Notes under the pieces: model-generated | Database searches by the model: none | Told to the model about the DNA's origin: nothing | What the model saw: the letters and a program-made list of their open reading frames with translations, nothing else | Part shown: positions 59,201-64,000 of the stretch, in pieces | Layout of the letters: each line of letters opens with the position of its first letter | How positions within the stretch are numbered: position 1 is the stretch's first letter | NCBI GenBank assembly: GCA_963965975.1 | Contig: OZ014415.1 | Span: 8,099,057-8,163,056 of the forward strand | Length of the DNA stretch: 64,000 nucleotides | Source: Xestospongia bergquistia | Lineage: Eukaryota > Porifera > Demospongiae > Haplosclerida > Petrosiidae | Direction of reading: 5' to 3' | Program-made: the position numbers and the translations under genes

Positions 59201-60121
59201 CCATTCTACACAGTGATTTACTAACATATTATATATCGTGATACACTACTGTTTGTAGCAGTAACATTACCAATAGTACCAGCATCTACTCTAGCATTGG
59301 AGACAGTACACTGGTAAAAACCAGATTGTCTCATCCTCACTGTTACTGTCACATTTGTAACAAATCTTGTTCCATTCACAATCATACGAGACAAGTCACC
59401 ACTAGCAATGGTGAATGGGTCACTTCCAACTGTACAAGTGACATTAGTGGGAGGTCCATGAAAGACAAAGAAGGTGAGAGTGAAGACTGGAGGTTTAGCA
59501 TCTCTTGTGGAAATGAGAGAGACCTGCAGAGTGGGGGATGCATTAGGACCACCTATATAAGAGTTAGATATAACATCACTTTATTGCTATATGAACTTTG
59601 TCACAAACCATTGTTATTGTAAGTTATATTTCTGTATATTCCTACCACTAGTGTTTGAGAGACTCCATTCTCATCAGGAATGACACATTTGTACAGACCT
59701 TCATAACCTGATAGTCCTGCTCTTCTAGCTAGTGCAATCTGACCATTGAACCTCTTAGAAAATATTGGAATTGGTGCACTCTGATCACCAAAGTTACCAG
59801 TATACAAAGGTACTAGAGTACCATTAGGATAATACCACATTCCAATATTAGAACCATTATTAGCACTCTGACACCACAAGGCATTGTTAGCATTGTTCTG
59901 AATATTAAAGAACTGTCCTTCATGTATCATTGAGAAGTCTGGTATTATCCTATTCTGATAGGGTAGATACAGTTGTACACCTGTTATTATGAAGTATATA
60001 TTAATGATCACTCTAACAATAATCACTTACCATTAATAGGTCTATTGGTAGGTTCTTGTCCATCTCCTAGTTGTACTAGTAGTAACATACAACATAATAT
60101 CATTACTAACTCCATCATCAT
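56292..60121 (-). CDS. Ig/fibronectin type III surface or secreted protein
   Basis: Nine exons, every intron in phase 1: 60031-60121, 59609-59980, 59271-59552, 58900-59175, 58570-58851, 57844-58137, 56766-57059, 56437-56718, 56292-56389, giving 756 residues. Signal peptide 1-21 (MMMELVMILCCMLLLVQLGD); two Ig-like domains (about 31-248; LWCQSANN...YKCVIPDENG, VTCTVGSD...GFYQCTVSN); five FN3-like modules (about 249-724; for example TVSWDEVPCSGQNGPITGY, LTPYTNYTVTV); many NxT/S sites. The last exon encodes a hydrophobic end SVLIISVVLVVKYLFSLV with no cytoplasmic tail, suggesting a GPI signal or a tail-less membrane anchor. Exons 6 and 7 are near-identical duplicates. Likely adhesion or recognition; ligand unknown. 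Confidence 0.85.
56766..58290 (-). repeat. Recent tandem duplication of an FN3 exon with flanking introns
   Basis: Block 57820-58290 (exon 6 and flanks) is nearly identical to 56740-57210 (exon 7 and flanks), including intronic ATAGATAATGAGAATAAGTA and CAGCTGGTAAACAAACTATT. The coding copies differ at only a few residues (GGDN/GEDN, TAYNDGGTGPA/IAYNDGGSGPP, SKST/SNIT). Confidence 0.92.
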
Positions 60122-61120
60122 CTTTGACAAGAGTTACTGCTGATGTAATGAAATATACAAAAAACTAACTTATTTATAGTAACAAATTTGTGATGATGTC
60201 ATAACTTACAGTCAAGTTTGTTCATTAGCTCAATAGAGATACCTATTATAATAAAGTGTATTATAATATTATAATAATATAATGTATTACCTCAAATGTA
60301 CACTCAGTTGATGACCTTATATCTTCAATACTGACCCCTTCTGAAATTTCTATCAATTTCAGACTCTTTTAACATCAACAACATCAACATCCACTATAGT
60401 TGTAATTATATTGGTTACCATGACAACATATATGTACTTGATTTTTCCTACAATTATTCTGTTAATGGGACAGAGTACATTCATCTAATATTTTATGACT
60501 ACTTCCCTGGAGGAAGGGAGACATAAGAAGATGAAAATTGACTACATTAATAAAACTAAACTAGGCATTACTGCTTTTACTTACTCAAACCAAAACTACA
60601 ATAAATTTTATTTCTAAATTTCGTTTGATAATTTTAGTTGTTGACCTTATTGTTTATTACATTTTACCAACAAAACTTAACAATATATCACAATCTACTT
60701 AGAAGGAAATTAATAATTTACACATGTAGCAGATGTCACTAGCTGTAACAACATGAAACAATATTTATTGCCATCATATCTGGAGTGTTTCACTCTTTAA
60801 ATCAAGGGAGATGTGTTAAAAGAATATCTTGAAGAGTTTAATTTCAAGTATTTAAAGTTACTATATGTGACCAAGTTTTCACTATCACAAATATTCAACT
60901 GTTACAAAATGAATAAATAGTTGTCAAGTTACTTACAGTGACAAAAGATAGGTTGTAATGACATTTTATGTAGAGCTGGAGTCCTTTGTTAAAAGTGTTG
61001 TACAATCTGTAACATTTTCATTGACTTTTTGTCATTAAACTTAACATACACAAATGTACCTTTTATTGTTCTCAGATAACCATCACATTCTAAATAGATA
61101 CCAGATTAATGTAAACACTC
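60122..61120. other. Intergenic region upstream of the Ig/FN3 gene
   Basis: AT-rich. A GTAAG/AG pair near 60205-60240 may mark a 5' UTR exon of the Ig/FN3 gene. No coding sequence seen. Confidence 0.5.
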
Positions 61121-61723
61121 TCAAATTGTGAGTCCTCTCCATTCATATACAAGTGCAGTAAAATATTGAATATTGCTATACATTTTTTGTTTGCAAGTTG
61201 TATTAAGTTCATAACTTGTATCACTGAGTGAATTACTGGAATATTTCTTATGTGAGAGATCATAGTTCTTTATTCTTCTTTCTTTTGATACTTTTTTAGA
61301 TGTCTTTACCTCTGAGCACTTATAATTAAGTGATGTAACTGTTGCTCTTCTAGTCTCATTACTGTATTGTTGACCACACCCATAAGGACAATCCTCTTGA
61401 ACACATGGACATTGTTGTAAGTGATTCTTGAGTTGACCTAGTTCCGCCTCTTGACCACACCCCTCAGAACACCATATTGGCAACTTGTTGAGAGTATTAC
61501 GTTCAAAATATTTATCAGGTAGTAATATACACTCATTATGTCGACACATTGGACATTGTGGAGTAGTATCTTGTTGTTTGAGTTTGTCTCCACATTTTTT
61601 ACAGATATGTTGTCCACAACAAGTAAACTGATGTGGTTCTTCAACAATATCTAGACACAGAGGACATATGACATCATCAGGAGGAGGACTAACAAACTGA
61701 TACTTGTAGACCTTTGCAGCCAT
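61121..61723 (-). CDS. Truncated TRAF (array copy 7) fused to KRI1 last-exon sequence
   Basis: One open frame of 200 residues. Residues 1-120 are a TRAF copy (MAAK start, full RING, first zinc finger, ending at CPYGCGQQY). From about 61365 leftward the sequence switches to a copy of the KRI1 terminal exon: ACTAGAAGA matches the KRI1 exon boundary, and SEVKTSKKVSKE, DLSHKKYSSNSLSDTS and LNTTCKQKM correspond to SEVKISRKLSKK, KMSHKKCSSNSLSDTR and LNTTSKQKK of the real gene, in the same frame after a short unaligned stretch. The chimera keeps a RING plus a basic KRI1-like tail but lacks coiled coil and TRAF-C. It carries the conserved upstream element of the array. It is either an expressed fusion or a neutral relic. 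Confidence 0.85.
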   Translation of the reverse strand: MAAKVYKYQFVSPPPDDVICPLCLDIVEEPHQFTCCGQHICKKCGDKLKQQDTTPQCPMCRHNECILLPDKYFERNTLNKLPIWCSEGCGQEAELGQLKNHLQQCPCVQEDCPYGCGQQYSNETRRATVTSLNYKCSEVKTSKKVSKERRIKNYDLSHKKYSSNSLSDTSYELNTTCKQKMYSNIQYFTALVYEWRGLTI

Positions 61724-62210
61724 CTTGTAAGAGCTACTTATAACTTGAATTTCCTTTTAATAACCAAAACTGCAAGTACAATGGAGTATTAGTGCAGTAT
61801 ACCAAAAATATCAGTATCTCTATGAGCAACTGCAACATATTGTATTAAAAACTGGCTCCATAACAAATATCAATATATTATTGACATACAAATAATATAG
61901 AACAGTTGACCAGCCATCAGTAACAATGTGTTCTATCATGTAGATATAACAGAGAAAGTGAAAGTCACTATGTGTATTTGTATAAGCATAACTTGTACTG
62001 GTCATCAACTGACAACTATATTGAGATAACAAACGCATAACTTGTACTGGTCATCAACTGACAACTATATTGAGATAACAAACCAAAGTATATTAAATAT
62101 TAAAGTAAATATTTGTTATTCACAAAATCATTTATTGTCACAAGTGCTTTCATTTCGTGTACAAACACTTTAAATTATTAATATATAAAATGTTCATTTT
62201 ATTTTATTTA
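61724..62210. other. Spacer between TRAF-KRI1 fusion and KRI1
   Basis: Contains a 60 bp direct duplication, CATAACTTGTACTGGTCATC and following, at about 61986-62085. No gene seen. Confidence 0.7.
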
Positions 62211-63932
<1,722 letters not shown>

Positions 63933-64000
63933 CTATAAAAAACTACCTTTTAAACCACACCCACCAACCACACCCACTAACAATAGCTTTACGATCCTCT

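Overview
This is AT-rich, intron-rich animal nuclear DNA. Introns are short, most genes lie head-to-head or tail-to-tail, and microsatellites are abundant. The compact layout, an expanded intronless TRAF family and the divergence of the orthologues suggest a demosponge (Amphimedon-like). The species is an inference. Gene calls rest on splice-phase-consistent exon chains that I joined by eye and on family motifs I recognise; no search was run.

Layout. 1-9.8 kb: glycogen debranching enzyme (AGL, partial, minus) head-to-head with the splicing factor YJU2B/CCDC130. A 6.5 kb accessory stretch follows, flanked by inverted repeats and holding tandem repeats, a MITE, a decayed GTF3C5-like locus and a possible membrane-protein gene. 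NDUFB7 (complex I) comes next. 10.4-25.2 kb: autophagy protease ATG4 (minus) and a WIF-domain receptor tyrosine kinase (plus) share a 43 bp divergent promoter. An ORP9-type oxysterol-binding protein (minus) and DEPDC1 (plus) share a 161 bp promoter with a CArG box. 25.8-37.8 kb: POMGNT1 (minus) and the HECT ligase UBE3C (plus) are divergent across 101 bp.

38-62 kb is a rapidly evolving accessory block. It holds six tandem intronless RING/TRAF-zinc-finger/coiled-coil/TRAF-C genes, a mono-ADP-ribosyltransferase with RNA-binding domains (PARP10/14-like), a secreted or surface Ig/FN3 protein built from symmetrical phase-1 exons, and a truncated TRAF fused to a fragment of KRI1. KRI1 itself (partial, minus) closes the window.

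The TRAF copies are separated by decayed copies of the last UBE3C exon/3' flank and of the last KRI1 exon. This records the array's origin: the ancestral order was UBE3C > TRAF < KRI1 <, and the unit duplicated repeatedly together with pieces of both neighbours. One copy is broken by a MITE with a perfect 8 bp target duplication, one by a frameshift in a homopolymer, and one became a TRAF-KRI1 chimera. Clustering of TRAF ligases, a PARP10/14-like enzyme and an Ig/FN3 receptor-like gene suggests an innate-immunity or self-recognition locus; that function is inference.
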